From Litoditis marina (lineage: Eukaryota > Nematoda > Chromadorea > Rhabditida > Rhabditidae): a stretch of 64,000 nucleotides of DNA. The notes under the pieces were generated by a model. The model worked only from the letters and a program-made list of their open reading frames with translations. It did not search any database and was not told the DNA's origin. This document shows positions 12,737-27,328 of this stretch, piece after piece (positions within the stretch are counted from its first letter, which is position 1; every line of letters begins with the position of its first letter). The stretch spans positions 5,909,060 through 5,973,059 of the forward strand of contig OZ038434.1 in the NCBI GenBank assembly GCA_964036275.1, in the 5' to 3' direction. The translations under genes and the position numbers were made by a program.

Positions 12737-14180
12737 CTATGCCCTACTCCTCACATCGATATGGGCGGTAGAGAGGGGGAACGTGGTCCCGTCCTCTAGG
12801 CCACTCTTTGGGATGGAGGTCCCGTCCTCGTCCCAGATATCCCCCTCCTCTTCTCCTCCCCAACCACCAGTATCCTCCATCTCTTCCGAGCACATGGCGA
12901 ACTTGTTCGCTGCAGGGGTGGCTGGAAAATAGAGAGAGTTCCCAGATGAAACTGACTTTATCGTCCGGGTGGAACTTATTTTTGGTGCAAACACGTTATA
13001 TTTTGAAACACGAGTATCTTTAGGAAAAAAGATAACATTCAACTAGAAAAAAGACTGGCTTGGGTAAAACAAGGTTCAACGAATATGCAACCCCTTCTCT
13101 CTATCATCATTTAGAATCAACCATTCTGATTTGTTTTACCGAAAACGACCTGTTTGCCGCATTTAGCTATACGTTATGAACCGTTGAGAAAATACGGACC
13201 TTTGGATGATTTCTGCTGCTCCTCCTGGATTGCCATCAACCTATCTATGATGGAGCCACTCGTCTTGATTTCGGGCATCATATCCGCGAAAAAGTCTTCT
13301 TCTTCCTTCTTCACCACAGGAATTTCGTACTCTGCCACTGAAAAGTATTGTGGTCTTTTGCAAATCTTCAATTTATTAAGAAGTCTTTAAGTACTTCTTG
13401 GTGTAGTAAAAACCCACGTGCAGTTGAAACAAGAGCAAAAAACTGAACTTTTCGAGTTTTCGAGAATATCATACAGGTCTACAGAAAAAAAAACACACAA
13501 CGAACCTTTTCTCGACATACGATTTGTGCTGGGTAAAGTTGTCGCTTGCTGGTCCACCCTTTTCTCGTTCGCCACCAGAAAGGGTTCTGCCCCTCCTGAC
13601 TCCATCTCCAGAACTGGGTCTTCCTCTTCTTTCTCCTCCTCATCATCATCCCACTCATTGGACCACTCCGTCTCGTCCTTCCAGCACTCAATCGCCTGAA
13701 CACACTGTCAGCAATACTTCCGCTATTCGAAACTAGCTAAGCGTACACATCAAGCCAATCAGGGCTGAATACAACCTAGAAAGGTTCTCTCTCTCTGCCA
13801 TTAGCCTTGAGATAATATGCTATTTTGAACTTGGGTACCCAAAACCCAATTACACGGAATAAACTACTTCAAAATTGCTATAGATGCTTAGGTGATTAAA
13901 GTTCGTTTTCAATGAGCAAACTACAAGTACCTAGAAACCAGTTCAACTTTTGGTTTAAATATATTGTATGTGAATGAAATGATGTTACCGCCACCGTATC
14001 CTCTGGAGAAGCAACCGAAAGATTTTCATCTTCAATGACATCCTCCAGCGGCAACTGACTGGTAGGAGACAGAACACCCTCCTCTTCTAAAATGACAAGA
14101 ATCAATCGCAATTGTCAATATAGTCTAATCCATCTAGTGAAAACATGTTATAATCATTATAATCGTTATTATTATCAGTG

Positions 14181-14217
<37 letters not shown>

Positions 14218-17200
14218 CAGTAGTAGTATAATAATAATAATTATTATTATTCCCACTTCCCATTGCTTACCAAATACACCTCTTCTTGAGCGATATCAGG
14301 CTGTACATAAGTTTTAAGTTTCATTTTGAAAAAAAAACATATATTATAGATGTACAAACCACTTTTACTTCAAATTAGTAAAACTCACCGGGAATATAAT
14401 TTGTTTTGTGTGAGATGACTTCTTGTGGATGTGGAAGAGAAGTAGCAGTTCTTACGTGAGATTGACGAACTGAATCCACCTAAAAACCGACAATATACCC
14501 CCGATCAACTAATATTATTTTGCAACTGCTATCAGACCACCCCTTACTTTAACTCTTACAGCCTATTCCAGCGTTAGAAAATAAACAACCTTCTGTTTTT
14601 TACCAAAAACGACTGGTAAACAACCAAACAAACGAATCAGCTTCGATTCTACCTTAGATAATTTTGACACAAATAACTACCTATTCGATACAAAAGTCAA
14701 CACTCTAATACTGGGGAAAAACTTAGTTCGAATGAATTATTCAAAAAGGTATGGAAAGTCTGACTGGCACATACCTTTGGTGTTCCGTCGACAAAACTCT
14801 TGACACATCTCCATCCGCAGACCCGTTCCCCTCCCAGAATAGGCACGAGACACGCCATGGCCTGGAGGGACGAGGCAACGAGACGGTCGTCCACATCATG
14901 CGCAGACAGACACACCTGTAACAGGGACAGGGAACTAAGAGAACAAATATGAATGCGATTCTCACAGTTTCCAAGTGATCGACTGGTTAGCTGCGCGCTA
15001 TCACTCCATGTGACCAGGCGCGGTACTATACCTGGTCACCTGTGGCCGTATGCACCAATATTTTTTCATGTTCCCGGGAGCAAAAACCTAACCTATTTTA
15101 CGCTACCGGGAGCATGAAAAAACATTGGTGCATACGGCTACTGCGGAGCACCTCATGGGCTATACTTCCGCGGTTCACGTACTATCGGTTAGAGAACACT
15201 CTACCATACGAGATAGTACGTGAGTAGTCAAGGTATGGCGAATAAAATGCTCATCAGCTAATGCAGATTGGTACCGCGCCTGAGTTCGGCCGTGCGGCGA
15301 GGCTGGTATCTCTATGATGAAAGACAGAACGAGCTGGCACCTAGATGCTGAAATGCTGACACATGTTTTCAGATTTGCAAACCCTCAACTAATGTTACTA
15401 TGTGTGAAAAAAAAGAATGAGTTCTATAACTGTGAGTGTGACAATATTGAAAATACTTCGCATTCTTTGCAAGTAAGTTCGTCCAGAATGCGTTTATTGT
15501 TTTTAATCAAGTGTAGTCTAAATCGACTGCCGATTGGTAAACAAAATTACCTCTTCGAGTATGAACTCATCGAGCTGGTTCATGGGAATGTATTTGGCGT
15601 AGCGATGGAAATGGTTGAGAATTCCTAGACGAATGGATGTTTCCCTAAAAAACAAAGCATATAAAAAACACGTATTTAAAATAGGCAATCATTGTTTATG
15701 GTCCAAAAATGTATTTCACATAGATTGTTTACATGCCGAAAATGAAAACCGCACCTGACAGCGAATATTCGCACAATTTCTGGAACAATGAAGGTGCGGA
15801 ACAACTCGACCGGAAACAGTCCACTCTCAGACGATATCTCTTCACTTTCACCTTCAAACACACTATCTATCGTATTCGAAATCGATGAAAATCGATGCAA
15901 AGATGGCTATTTTAGCAAAAACAAAGCAAATCGTATGATTTAATCGCTCCAAAACCAAATCTCACGATGAGATTTTCGCGAATCAATCAGACGAGTTAGT
16001 TACTATAAAGGATCAAAAGAACAACTAATCATCTCCGTAGAGTAATTGATGATATACCTGCAGGGGTGAGGAAGACCGGATAGAGTACCGAATGTGACCT
16101 CGGTTCGAGTAGAACATAACGGGAGAGGGCGAGTCGACAAAGACGGCGGGCAACGACTCGCGGCGGCAGAGAACGAAGACGATCAATCACCAATCTGCAC
16201 AGAAATGGCAGGATGAGGTGAACCAGAATACTTGATTGTCTTTATCGTCTAACATTGTGTAATGCTGAGTAACTGGATGAACTAAACTATTCTTATTTTC
16301 TCTCCCAACCGTTACTTCATTTTTCTAATTAGAGTGATGCACCAAAATAAAAACCCCTTGTTAATCGCGTAAATCATTCTTTTCTAGAACACCAAATACA
16401 ACGTTTTGCTAAAGTGCTTACTATCAAAATCAACGTGAACTAGTATGTGAACTAGTAAGGTGTGAAGTAGAGTAAAAACAAGGTATATAACCAACCCATA
16501 GAATTCATTCTTGTCATCGTCTGACTTCAGATGAACCTTATGCAGAAAGTCGGCAATGAGAGTCAGGTGGTTGTTGAAGGCGAAATCAGTTAACAGGTCT
16601 CTAAGGGCCGGTCGACTGCCATTCTGAAAAAGAGATTGACTGTGAACAGGTTAACGCGGGAAGATACTAAAACTTCGAGTCTTCCTTGAAAAACGAATCT
16701 TCTGCCGAGTCAGAATTCGTTCCCGAGGCGCTTAGCGAAAACTAAAACTAAAATGTTTGTACGGACATCCAACTAAGCAACTGCACCCAACGGAAGCCAA
16801 GTCTCTTTCCATAACCAATCAATTATAAACTCTCGAAAAACTCACGGAATTTATGGTAGTGAGGGATTGGACCATAGATCTGAGAGCTTCGACGATTTCA
16901 TCTGAACATGCATGATTCATAAGACGAAGTAAATCCAATTCAGATAAAAAGTAATACTTGGTTGTTGGGGATTGGTTGTTCATTTCTACCTTCTGGCTTC
17001 TGGCGCTGTGGTTGTAACCATGCAATAATGAACCTATCTTCAATTAGAAGAACTTAAATTACAGAAAAATCCCAGAAAAAAAGTCTGTAAATGCTCAAAC
17101 GTACCGTCAGTTTCATCATCCTCGATAAATCCTAAAGCATATTCGACCAATTTTCCGAAGCCAAACGCATCCTTCAACGAGCTTGGATCATTCGCCTACG

Positions 17201-18935
17201 AATATAAATCATAAATTGTGGGAATTATTACTAAACACGCGGTATATTGCGTGACTTGCAGATCTTCACGTAAAATATGTTGATTGACTTCATAGTAGTA
17301 TGAAATCAACTGGACTTCGAACTGCTGCTTGGTTTGGTCACTGATCTCTCTGAACTACTGCAGCTACTTGTGAGAGTCATGATAAGACGTAACGCATTCG
17401 AAAAAGTTGAAAATAAACGAAAACGAACCTGGGTTCCTGGAAGTGAGAAATCTTCCAACTTGGTTCGAGCGTAGAACTCAGATTGTGTGAATTGTCGAGA
17501 AGTTGCAAAATGGTGGGCAAACTCAAAGCCACCCAATTTCCATTCGCCACTCGGTGTAACAAAAATACATGATGGGCAAATATTGTTATGAGATATACCA
17601 GCCTGAAATAACAACATTATACACATTCCGATCTATTTTGAGTGTATTTCCAATCTGAAAGCAATAAATTTTCCGAAAAAGGACGGTATAACGACCGAGC
17701 TCAAAGACCTACCTTTTTTCAGGATACTTTAACACATGTGAAAATGAACTCATATGTTAGGCAAAACACAATCAATCCTTGAACCAAGTACCAAATTTGA
17801 AACAATTGCTAAAACAATTGTACAGATTATGATTCCGTAATAAACTATTGTATTGTATTGTATTGCTGAAACAATTGAAAGACAATAAATGTCAAAAGAA
17901 AACTCACCTTTTCGTGTAAAAATACCAGAACTTCTAGTATTTGACGTAATCCTGAGTGAATTTCGACAGAAGATAACGAGTCAATGCAGAGATCAAGAAT
18001 CTGGAGCGAAATTATAGAGAAAACGCACAACTTTTTATAAGTTAAACAAAGGAGTAAATTCACAACTACCAATTTTAATAATCAACCTCACAGTCGCAGA
18101 GAGTTCTCCATGACCAAAACTAAGCAGAGGACACAAAATGTTACATATTTTACATATTACCTGAACACGCTCCGTGATAAGTGTGAGACCTGCTGGAGTG
18201 GCTGTATTTTCCAGAAACGAAATAATACCCGGATGTCGCAACTGCTTCAGCAACTAGAACATTAAAGTGTTGGATGATGTATACTAGACGAATACACGGA
18301 AAAAGAACAGGTTTGAAATACTTGAAGAGAAAATAAGACAAAACGTCAATAACATCCTCTGTTTCTTCAACCACACAAAAAAAACCACAGGTAATCACAG
18401 AGAAAAGTCATGTTTTATTATCAAACATTAATGAAAAAGAGCCATTATCACTTTTCATGTTTCATCTATCTAGTAATGAATTCAGTTAACTATAACTAAC
18501 CTTAACACCATTCTCGAAAAATATCTTCTCATCGGAGTCAATACCGTATTCCTTCGTGAACACCGTACCTAAAACACATAGTATGCAACTAGAGCAACCC
18601 GATGAACGTCACAGAATCAGTATACAACAGTAACATGCTTCTTAGAAGCAGTTTTCCCCCCTCGTTTCTCACTCTATCTAATTGGAGTGCCACATCTAAT
18701 CATCTTCAATTTGAAAAGTCACGTGTTCAATCGCAAATAAACTATTTTATTCTATCAACCGCGCCATTTTCTCATGTTCCACGAACAGTGAAAGTAACAT
18801 ACCTCTTAGCTTTCTATTCTTCGTGCAAGGATGGATATGTGTCCAAATTCGATATGCGTCTGACTTCTTTGAATACTCTTCTCCAATTTCTACTGTATCC
18901 GCTTTAGAACGAAGTGAGCTCTCTTGAGCCCCCAT
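12737..18935 (-). CDS. SCYL3: SCYL3-like pseudokinase (SCY1-like 3, PACE-1)
   Basis: Member of the SCY1-like family: a kinase-like domain then HEAT-type repeats. In vertebrates SCYL3 binds ezrin and localises to the Golgi and lamellipodia. Coding exons on the minus strand: 18935-18803, 18568-18501, 18253-18161, 18000-17908, 17602-17429, 17195-17105, 16985-16846, 16623-16496, 16194-16058, 15866-15755, 15644-15551, 14915-14775, 14479-14389, 14086-13989, 13695-13506, 13337-13200 and 12921-12737. Phases close, giving about 701 aa against about 740 in human. MGAQESSLRS at the start, LLKQLRHPGIISFL, LITERVQ, then HNN in place of the catalytic HRD and KLGG in place of DFG mark a catalytically dead kinase. 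The acidic tail includes FFADMMPEIK, a SCYL3-specific block, and ends in a Trp/Glu-rich segment. The acceptors at 16985 and 15866 are the least certain splice sites. Confidence 0.93.
14155..14255. repeat. ATT/ATAAT microsatellite
   Basis: Run of TTATTATT units with a few interruptions, in the SCYL3 intron between exons 14389-14479 and 13989-14086. It lies just beside the possible poison exon at 14271-14300. Confidence 0.85.
15015..15282. mobile_element. Foldback MITE in SCYL3 intron
   Basis: The 12-bp ends CAGGCGCGGTAC (15015-15026) and GTACCGCGCCTG (15271-15282) are exact inverted copies. A longer inner pair around GCCGTATGCACCAAT (about 15046) and ATTGGTGCATACGGC (about 15125) makes a strong hairpin. 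It has no coding capacity and lies wholly within an intron on the SCYL3 antisense side. Confidence 0.75.
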
Positions 18936-21900
18936 GATTGGTCCTACAATTTGACGAAAAATGAAATGAACATACCAACACATTAAATAGGCCAGTCTTA
19001 TTTTTACCAGAAATAAGGAATTGCCGGAGAATAGTCGTGTAGTTCAGAGTCGAAAACAAGATGGGATGGGACTAAGCACCTTACGACGAGGACATAACGT
19101 AGCTTCAACGTATTGACATGAGAGAAATCGAAGTAAATAACACACCTCAACTCCGAAACTTTTGCCCCGTTCACTGCTATTAGGACTAGAAACTCGTTCG
19201 TAGCAGATAATGATCTACCGGCCTGAAGTAACAAAAAGACGGAGGAGATCAACAAACAAGTACTCGTTCTGAAAAGGATTGTTATCACTTGCTACTGAAC
19301 TCTAGAACATGCAAAATAATATGCAGTTAATATGATAGTTTCAAAAAAGATACAAAGAAAGAAAAAAAGTTGCCTTTGAAACACCAATAGAAGAGCTAAT
19401 AATTGCAATTGCCAGCACGAATTGGGGATCGTATTTTCGGCAGGCGCGGAGCGGTTGGGCCGCACCAACTTCCCTGGAGCGCATTTGCTCTTATATTCGG
19501 TTTCAGATGTCCATGGAGTTCTACAGTATGCGTCGAATTTTTCATTATTCCTAATGCAAAAACGAGTTAGAGCGAATTCTATTATTTCGAAGTTGAATTG
19601 ATAGAGAGCCAGATACAAAAATCTTAATGCCTCCGGAGAACACTTTACAGGGCACCAAACTGTTCGGATTTTTCCTAAATTCTGGCGTGCAATATGTGAG
19701 TAGGGACGGTATAATACCCCGGAAAACATATGTTGTGTCAATAAAAACCGGAATATGCTCCGGTTCACCCATCCGTAACCCTTTACAGTACTCTTCGATC
19801 TTTCAACTGGCTGTTTGCTAACGGACATTTTGTCTTTCGGAAAAACCTACACATCTACTAGTGGAAAGATGGACAACAAAAAACTGAGATTTCAGATATT
19901 TTCGAGAAGTGACCCTGTCATACTTCGAGCTGGAAGTTTGAAGGCATTACTGATAGAGGGTAGCAAGTGCGTGAAACAGACCATATGTGATTATTCACTT
20001 CATCAGGACTATCAAAGTCTGGGCAATTTTTTTCCCGATGTTTTCTAAAAAAAATCATAGTGGTTCAAAACCACAAACCGTTCTCTCTGCTAGACAAACC
20101 GACAAACTCTGGTAGACAAACGTTTTGTTTTTCATTTCAGACCAGAAATAAAATATGACGTTCAAGTTTGTGTTTCAGTCTTGTTCTGTTCTCACGCCTG
20201 CTCACAACTTGACTTGACTTATGATTGAATGGGTCCACCCAGAGATGGGGGATTGTTTCGAAGGAAAAGAGAATGGTAGGCGGCGGAAGAAAGAAGAAAT
20301 GCAACTGACTCATACATGACTCTGCTACGTACACCAACTCGCCGTGTCGCCCCACTCGCGCATCCAACTTCCATTTATAATAGCTTAATTTTCTAATTTT
20401 CAATAGTCACGTCGCTTAACCAGAAACTGGACTCCCGGCCAGTTTCTGTTGAGTTGGTCCGAAACGTGAGTTGGAAAAAGGAGATCTGTTGAAACCGTCC
20501 TTGCCGAAATCGCCGCGTTTACTGCTACGACAGAAAATTTCGAAATCAAACTGAAGAAAACGTGAGTTGGAAAAAGGAGATCCGAAAAAAACTTTCACCC
20601 TTCCATTTCAATATGTCTTTCTCCTTCTTAGACGCGGTAAGCATCCTCATCATTCTCATAAGATGACCTCATGACAAATATCTCATGGTTTTTCAATGAA
20701 TGGGAATTGATTGCTAGAGCTCTAAAGGATAGTATGTTTGAGATGTTCATGGTTCCTATGAGCTAGGAGGGATTCCTAGGGTGCCGAGTGTTGCGATCGA
20801 GCCAGCTACGTGAAAGGTTAGATGTCATTGACGTAATGTCGATAAGTTAAAATATGTACTCAAAATACTCTGTCATTTCTACGTTGAAGAAATCCGTTTC
20901 TTATAACTGAGTACTACAGTTTGAAATAGGTTTGAGCAACTATTTGGGTTGTGCAATCGTTCGTCGTGTAGCATTAGACAGTACATTATCACCACGGTCA
21001 ATCATTTCATTTCACTTGTAAAGTAACAGTGCAAAAGCGACACACGTGAAGTAAGATTCGCTAAATACCTTAGTAGTATCCATACATGCTGCAGTTTTTT
21101 CGTTCAAGATTTCGTTTACAACGCAGAAATCACCATTCTTTGGCGTAATTAATGATAATACATGCAAATATCTGGCAATTCTTCTTCCAATTCAAACTGT
21201 ACAGCAACAACTGACAAGACGAGCATTCCAAGGAAAAGGTTTTGAAAAGAAAACTAACTGCAACACATGTGTAGAGGCCGTGGGCAGGAATATCCCGTTG
21301 AAATATTCCGAACCTGCGTCTCTTCGAACATGCACTATTTCCTTGTCCTTGCACTACCGACGAGCTTTCATATAAATATTTTTAGGTTCCATTTTTGAAA
21401 TAATTTTCATGCATGCCAACCCCATAGCTACTGAAAACAAGAGTTTGGATTAGAAACACATGGTTTGGTCATTTGTGCAAAAGAATATTTTTGTATCAGT
21501 TCTCGTTCGGATGACTTGATATGATATTTTCTCTGTATCTATGACTCCTACTGTGCGGCGGCCAGACATTCGCTGCTATTTCGGACCGAAAATGTTTCCT
21601 TCCATTGCAAAATGTGGGAATGGCAGGCTGTTTGCAGTTTGCTCCGCAAAAACACGAACCTCAAAAGTATGGTTACTTTAGTATAGTATGTATAGGTAAA
21701 GTACAGTATGGTATGGCACCTTAAACACTTAACACATGGTTTAAGTAGCATGGGGAGACATTTTTGAGATTTTGAAGTTTTTCATGAATTTCAGATTATA
21801 GGGGGACGCCGAACGTTTTCTTTGAATGAAAAAAACGTCAACTACGCATGGATGCTATGAAGAAGTAATCTTCTGAACACCATCTTGTTTTAGTAGTTTT

Positions 21901-23201
21901 TATTTGTTTTGAGAAAAACTGTTTGGAAACACCGGTATTCGAATAATACTCTAACCGCCAGGAGCATTACTTGGTCGATCGATTTACGCCAAGTTGAAAA
22001 CTTTCTGCCGCAATCATTTAGTCTACGAGATCGAAACATTTCAATTTTTAATGATTTGCAACATCATAAATTTTTAATTACCCCAAAACGCCTCCTGATC
22101 AAACTACAGCCGCATCAGAATACAACACAACTATTATTTATGTGTATCTATCCTGAATTTGTGTTCGATAGTTGGAACAAAAAAGAGAAAACGGACAATG
22201 TACGTCGCTCTAATATGCGTTGTTTGTAGTTTGGTTCGGCTATGTTCATGATTTTTGCTGTTTTGTAGATCAAACTACACTTTGATTTGTTCAATCCCTA
22301 GATCTACCACCATATATGATTTGGTTTGAAACGAATGAATATGGATATACATGTACTTGAACACCTGCTGATTCTGTTAATATAATGCCATTGAGAGTAG
22401 CTGGCTGGCAGCCAATATCCGCCAAGGGGGCGGAGCTTAGACCTACCGTATACCCCCCACACGCCCCCATCAAATGTTATTTGGAACAGAATGCAAAGGT
22501 TAAGGTAGGTCAATCCACTTACACTATTCTATTGTTTCGTTTCATTACACTAAGTCACGTTCCTGCAGAGAAGTCTTATTTCTTGGTATTGAAAATGTAC
22601 ACTCTTCATAAACATTTCTTGGGGGGGGGGGGGGATATCACTAAACTTTTATTCTTGTTAACGTTGTGAGGTTTGTAATCTGCTCGTTCTGCTGTCCACA
22701 ATTTAAGCTCTTTGAGCACCTTTCTCAAATACTCTACAAACGGTGCCGTTTTTCCACTTCTCTGATATGATCATTCTTGATGAAAACTATACATAGACCC
22801 AATTTCGAGCAGGTTCGGATGTTGACCTTCCAACTCAGTGTATCCAACTATTTTTAGAGAAGGCCACTTTTAGACGCTGTTTTTCACATACAATCCAATA
22901 ACAGTGTTTTCCCAACAATTAACTCGAGGTCCACTCATTACAATGACTAGAAGTAAATAGATATATAGGACGGGAAGAAACGTTAATAACTGTGTACTTC
23001 TCAATGCACGGCATCTAAAAGGGTTTCACGTAACCATAGTGAGAGTGTACTGTATCCCCTGATATCCTAATCATAGTGTCATAGCATAGAACGTTAAACA
23101 ACGTTAATAAATGGGTTCACTGCCCAAGCCGAAGAGATTTCACGTTTCACGTGACCTTATATTGGACTAAGCGTGTGCAGGTATTCCCTTACCTCCTGAT
23201 A
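18936..23201. other. Spacer between divergent SCYL3 and LMX1
   Basis: About 4.3 kb that must hold the upstream control regions of SCYL3 (left) and LMX1 (right). It contains a 178-codon minus-strand frame at 19292-19828 with no recognisable family, overlapped by open frames on both strands. A perfect 10-bp hairpin (CAGAAACTGG with CCAGTTTCTG) spans about 20421-20449. A 24-bp direct repeat around GTGAGTTGGAAAAAGGAGAT lies at about 20465 and 20560. A paired GTAGTTTGATC-type foldback lies at 22222-22278, and a run of 14 G at 22621. I see no confident gene. Confidence 0.5.
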
Positions 23202-26200
23202 ATGGTGTCTTTCAGTACTCCCCCCGACCAGCCGACTGGAGACAGTCTGGTGGACCTTGATAGCCGGCCCATGTTTCCCGAAGCGGGCACTACTAAGATA
23301 CAACAACACTTTGCCCCCTTTGCCCAAGGTTTGTCGTTGTTTTTGTTGTTGTTGTTGTTGTTGTTGTGTGTGCTTATGTGTACTGCAGGATCATGGTTGT
23401 GACAGACTTTGTAATGTTGACGAGTTGTTTTGACTGTCAGGTTGAAAAATTGAAAGTTCATCTGTTTTTGCTCTATTTGGTTGAAAACTTCTCTTTCCGA
23501 AGTCCATCCGGCTCATTCTCTCATACTGCGCGTGTATTTTTGCGTTTTCCCGCAAAAGTGTCTAAAACGATGTTTTTCGTCGGCGCCCACTGTGTTTTTC
23601 AACAAAAAGAAACAGTGTTCTATCGATTCTTTCCATTCCACAATACATTCTCGGTTTGTGTGGAATATTTATGGAAAGCAGCCCCTCTTCCCCGTCGCCC
23701 ATCATAAAAGTAGAGAGTAAGCTCTTTTCTCTTGCTCCAATATGCCGAAAAACCATCTCCTCTCCTCTCACCTATAGCGCATCCTTCCCGTGGTATAGTA
23801 CATCAATTCAATGGTTTCACCAACTTTTTTGAAAAAGCCGGTATTAGAGGAGAAGCTAAACTAGAATTTCGATTAGGAAATTCGGTTCTTTTACCAATGA
23901 CACGCGTTGCACCGCCGTGCGCGAAGTAGTCGTGGGTCATAGTCATAGCCAACTTTTCTGTCTTCAACTGAGCGGGGGAAGTTGGCGCAAACTGTAAACA
24001 CTGTTCCAGTACTTTCCTATTTCACTATAAGTACAGTGATTAGTCAACTAAAACTGGAAAACGTGTCTAACCAAAGACTGTATACTGTAATCATACACGT
24101 TTTTGCGTTCTGATTGGTTAAACATGTTTGTCTATCTATCTGACGAAAAGTCTACTTCCTCCTCTTATTGATCATTTTTCAGGATCAGGTACGACTTCGC
24201 CCTACGACGAAACGTTGTGTGCCGGTTGCGGCTACGAAATAAAAGATCGATATCTGCTGAAGGTGAAACTTTCATTCTCCGTTATATGCGTCACTAGTAT
24301 AGTCACAGTCCAACTAATACAACTTCCATTTTATCAAAAGATGCCGATAGAAACAAACACATACACCCTTAGATGTTAACTGCAGGTAAAGAATAACGTA
24401 TGTAACACTGATAGTGTAGACTCTGGTCCGCCAATCTGTACACAGCACAGTAATGCTCAAACATTCTAATTACTGTTTTCGATATACCCTTGGAATTTTG
24501 AAAGTTCACGGCGCGTACAACTCATATCAGTGCAACCGTAGAGCCAAAGACGCTCGCTGAAACACGTTCTCTCTCAAGAATAGTAGCGGGAAGCTCCCGT
24601 TACTCGTGAGTACTGCCCGCTCCCCTGACCTGTGCTGTTGCAGGTGATGTCGGACAGTTTTCATGACCAATGTCTCCGTTGCGTGGCCTGTCAGCAGGGT
24701 CTGTCCAGTAGTTCCACGTGTTATACGAAAGACGGTCACGTGTACTGCAGGGAGGACCACTCTGTGTTAGTTACCACCATCCACATACTGTTTTCACGTG
24801 CATTTCACGTTCACAAACGAAACATGATTTTTTTTAAGTTCTGAACTTTTGCTGATTGTTCATTCTCATTCTCACTAAATGCTAGATACTTACGAATGGG
24901 GGGTACTACATCGATATACGATATTTGTGTTGTAAACATAATAAACACGATAATATTGGAAATTCGCCATTAGCAACGGGTGACATGCATGTGCTCGTGC
25001 TATTTTTTATTTTTGAGTGAAATTAGCGCTCAGACACGTTTTTCACACTTTCTTAGATGGAAAAGCAATATTAATATCAACTCCCGGGTACCATTCATGG
25101 TATTCGATTTTTGCACCGGTATTTTTTCTGAGTTCCGAAGTATAAGGGTAAGGGTGTTACTAGGCAGGAAGAGATTAGTAATAATATGTCCTTTTTAATA
25201 GAGCGGTTGTCGCTAAGTGGGATTAGTCTACTTACCTAATGTCGTTCGAACAATTGGTTGTTTCTTCAATGGTATTTCAAAGTATTTCCAATTTGTCACG
25301 CCAGAAGCGGGTTCGGGAGCGGGAGGTCAAAGTATCAGTGTGTTCATGTTATGAATTCAAATTAACTTTATCATGATTGATGGCGAAGGTCATTATGATT
25401 ATTGATAAAAGTTGTGGTAACATTAAACGGCTCTCGAGAAAAGTTTATTTTCCTATCTGCTTTACCTCTCATTTCTTTCTTATTGATTCATTTGAGATCA
25501 ACTTCCTTTATTCTACTCTAATTGACTAGGGGAGGGGGTCGCGTGTGGAGATGTCTACTCCACACCTCTCTTCTCCAATTAAACAATGAACTTCTTTCAC
25601 GTTTTGTCTTCAACGGAAATTCTAAAGTAGTTCTAAAGGTGAGGTTGCTTTTCTTTGAAGAATCCGAAAGTGCGTCCTACACTAGTGCTCGACTATCGAG
25701 AGAACTGTGGATTTAGTCAGAAGTTGGCTATTATTAGGTCTAGACTCTCTGAAGTTGGTACATATTTTACGTGCCTATTACATTTACTTTTGAAAACTAG
25801 TTTTCATGGCAAATTGTGAAGCACACTGTTCATGAGTGGTAAATGCTGCGTTCCCTTGAGACCAGATAGTGCGCACTCACTTCTTTCAGATACGATCTCC
25901 TTATTAGGAAATGTAATAAGGCTAGGATCTAGGTGCAAAGAGACATCATATGAGAAAGGAAACGTCCTATTAGAAGTGTGAGAGAGAAATCTCTTTTGAT
26001 CTAGAGGGGAGAAAACGTTGTAGTTTGGTCATGAAATGCAGAGTTTCTAAAGATCTAACTAAACATTCTTCCTCATTATAAGTGAACTCGCAAATGTATA
26101 CTGATTTGACGTAGAAATGAAAATAACTATATCCAACGACTTAGATTTGCACTGGGTTCTGCTGCTCATCCATGGGGAAGGAGATGCTGACAGTGGTGTT

Positions 26201-27271
26201 CATCTGTCAATTGAGCTCCCTATATGTTACGTCATCGATTGACACTGCTGACAGATAGTCATGATACATTGGGAGAACACCCGTACAGTAACCTAATTAT
26301 GATCATTAGAGAAGACCGTAGAGAACGTCAAAGTGTATGTACTACATGAGATTCCAATTGAATAGTGTAGTTCATGTTATATTGACTAGTATAGGTTATG
26401 TTCTTCTATGGCAGTAGACGTAGACAGGACGTTTTCTAAATAACAACCCACTTTTCAATCACTCTGAACGGCATACTCACTCTACATAAAAATTCTATTT
26501 TTTCTGCTCACTATGGGTAATTAATTTACCGCATTAACACTGTAGATTACAACTTTTTCTTCATATAACCCAGTATTCCAATAAAATGTCTTGTCTAGTC
26601 TCTCTCTCGTTTCTGCTCAATATTATACTATAACCAGGCTATGAAGTGACGATTTGATAGTAGCTGGCTTCCCCTCCATACCGGGGCTTCCGTAATCTGT
26701 AATAATAGGCCTATGAAGAGGCTTAAAGGCGGGGTGTCACCTGCATTTTGTAATGGATTACGATATGATTACAGGGGATGTACAAGCGTGTCATCCCCCT
26801 TGTACATTGACAGCTGCCCATCCCACTTCAAGTCAATCGCGTCAGGCATACGGTAACTGAAAGTACGCGTTACGTATGCTGAGATGTTCCTTGACACCAC
26901 CCTGCGTCTCTCGTCTCGTCTACTATTTCGTGGACCTGTTCCGCAGTGGGATGTGAGAGCAGAGAAATAGTGTGTGTTTAAGGAAGCGCCGTTTGTGATC
27001 TCATTGCCGGGATGTTTCAGAATACGATGGCACATTCCCGTTTTACGATTCAATCTTCAACATGAATTCTGGGGGTTCTTGATTCAATTTCAGCGACTTC
27101 TACCGTAAGCGGAGTGTTTGCTCAGGCGCTCGCTACCAGCGCAATAACCACGTTTAATTGGAGCCCGGATACACAAATGCGCGCGAGACGCACATTTTCG
27201 CGCACATCTGCTGAAACCTTTGGGATAAGGATAAGCAGAGAGAGAGAAAGGGAGAGAGAGAAAGTAGAGAG

Positions 27272-27328
<57 letters not shown>

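Noticed and set aside
26769..27053. 94-codon minus-strand frame in LMX1 intron 3
   Set aside because: No motif and no splice partner; it is antisense within an intron and unsupported.
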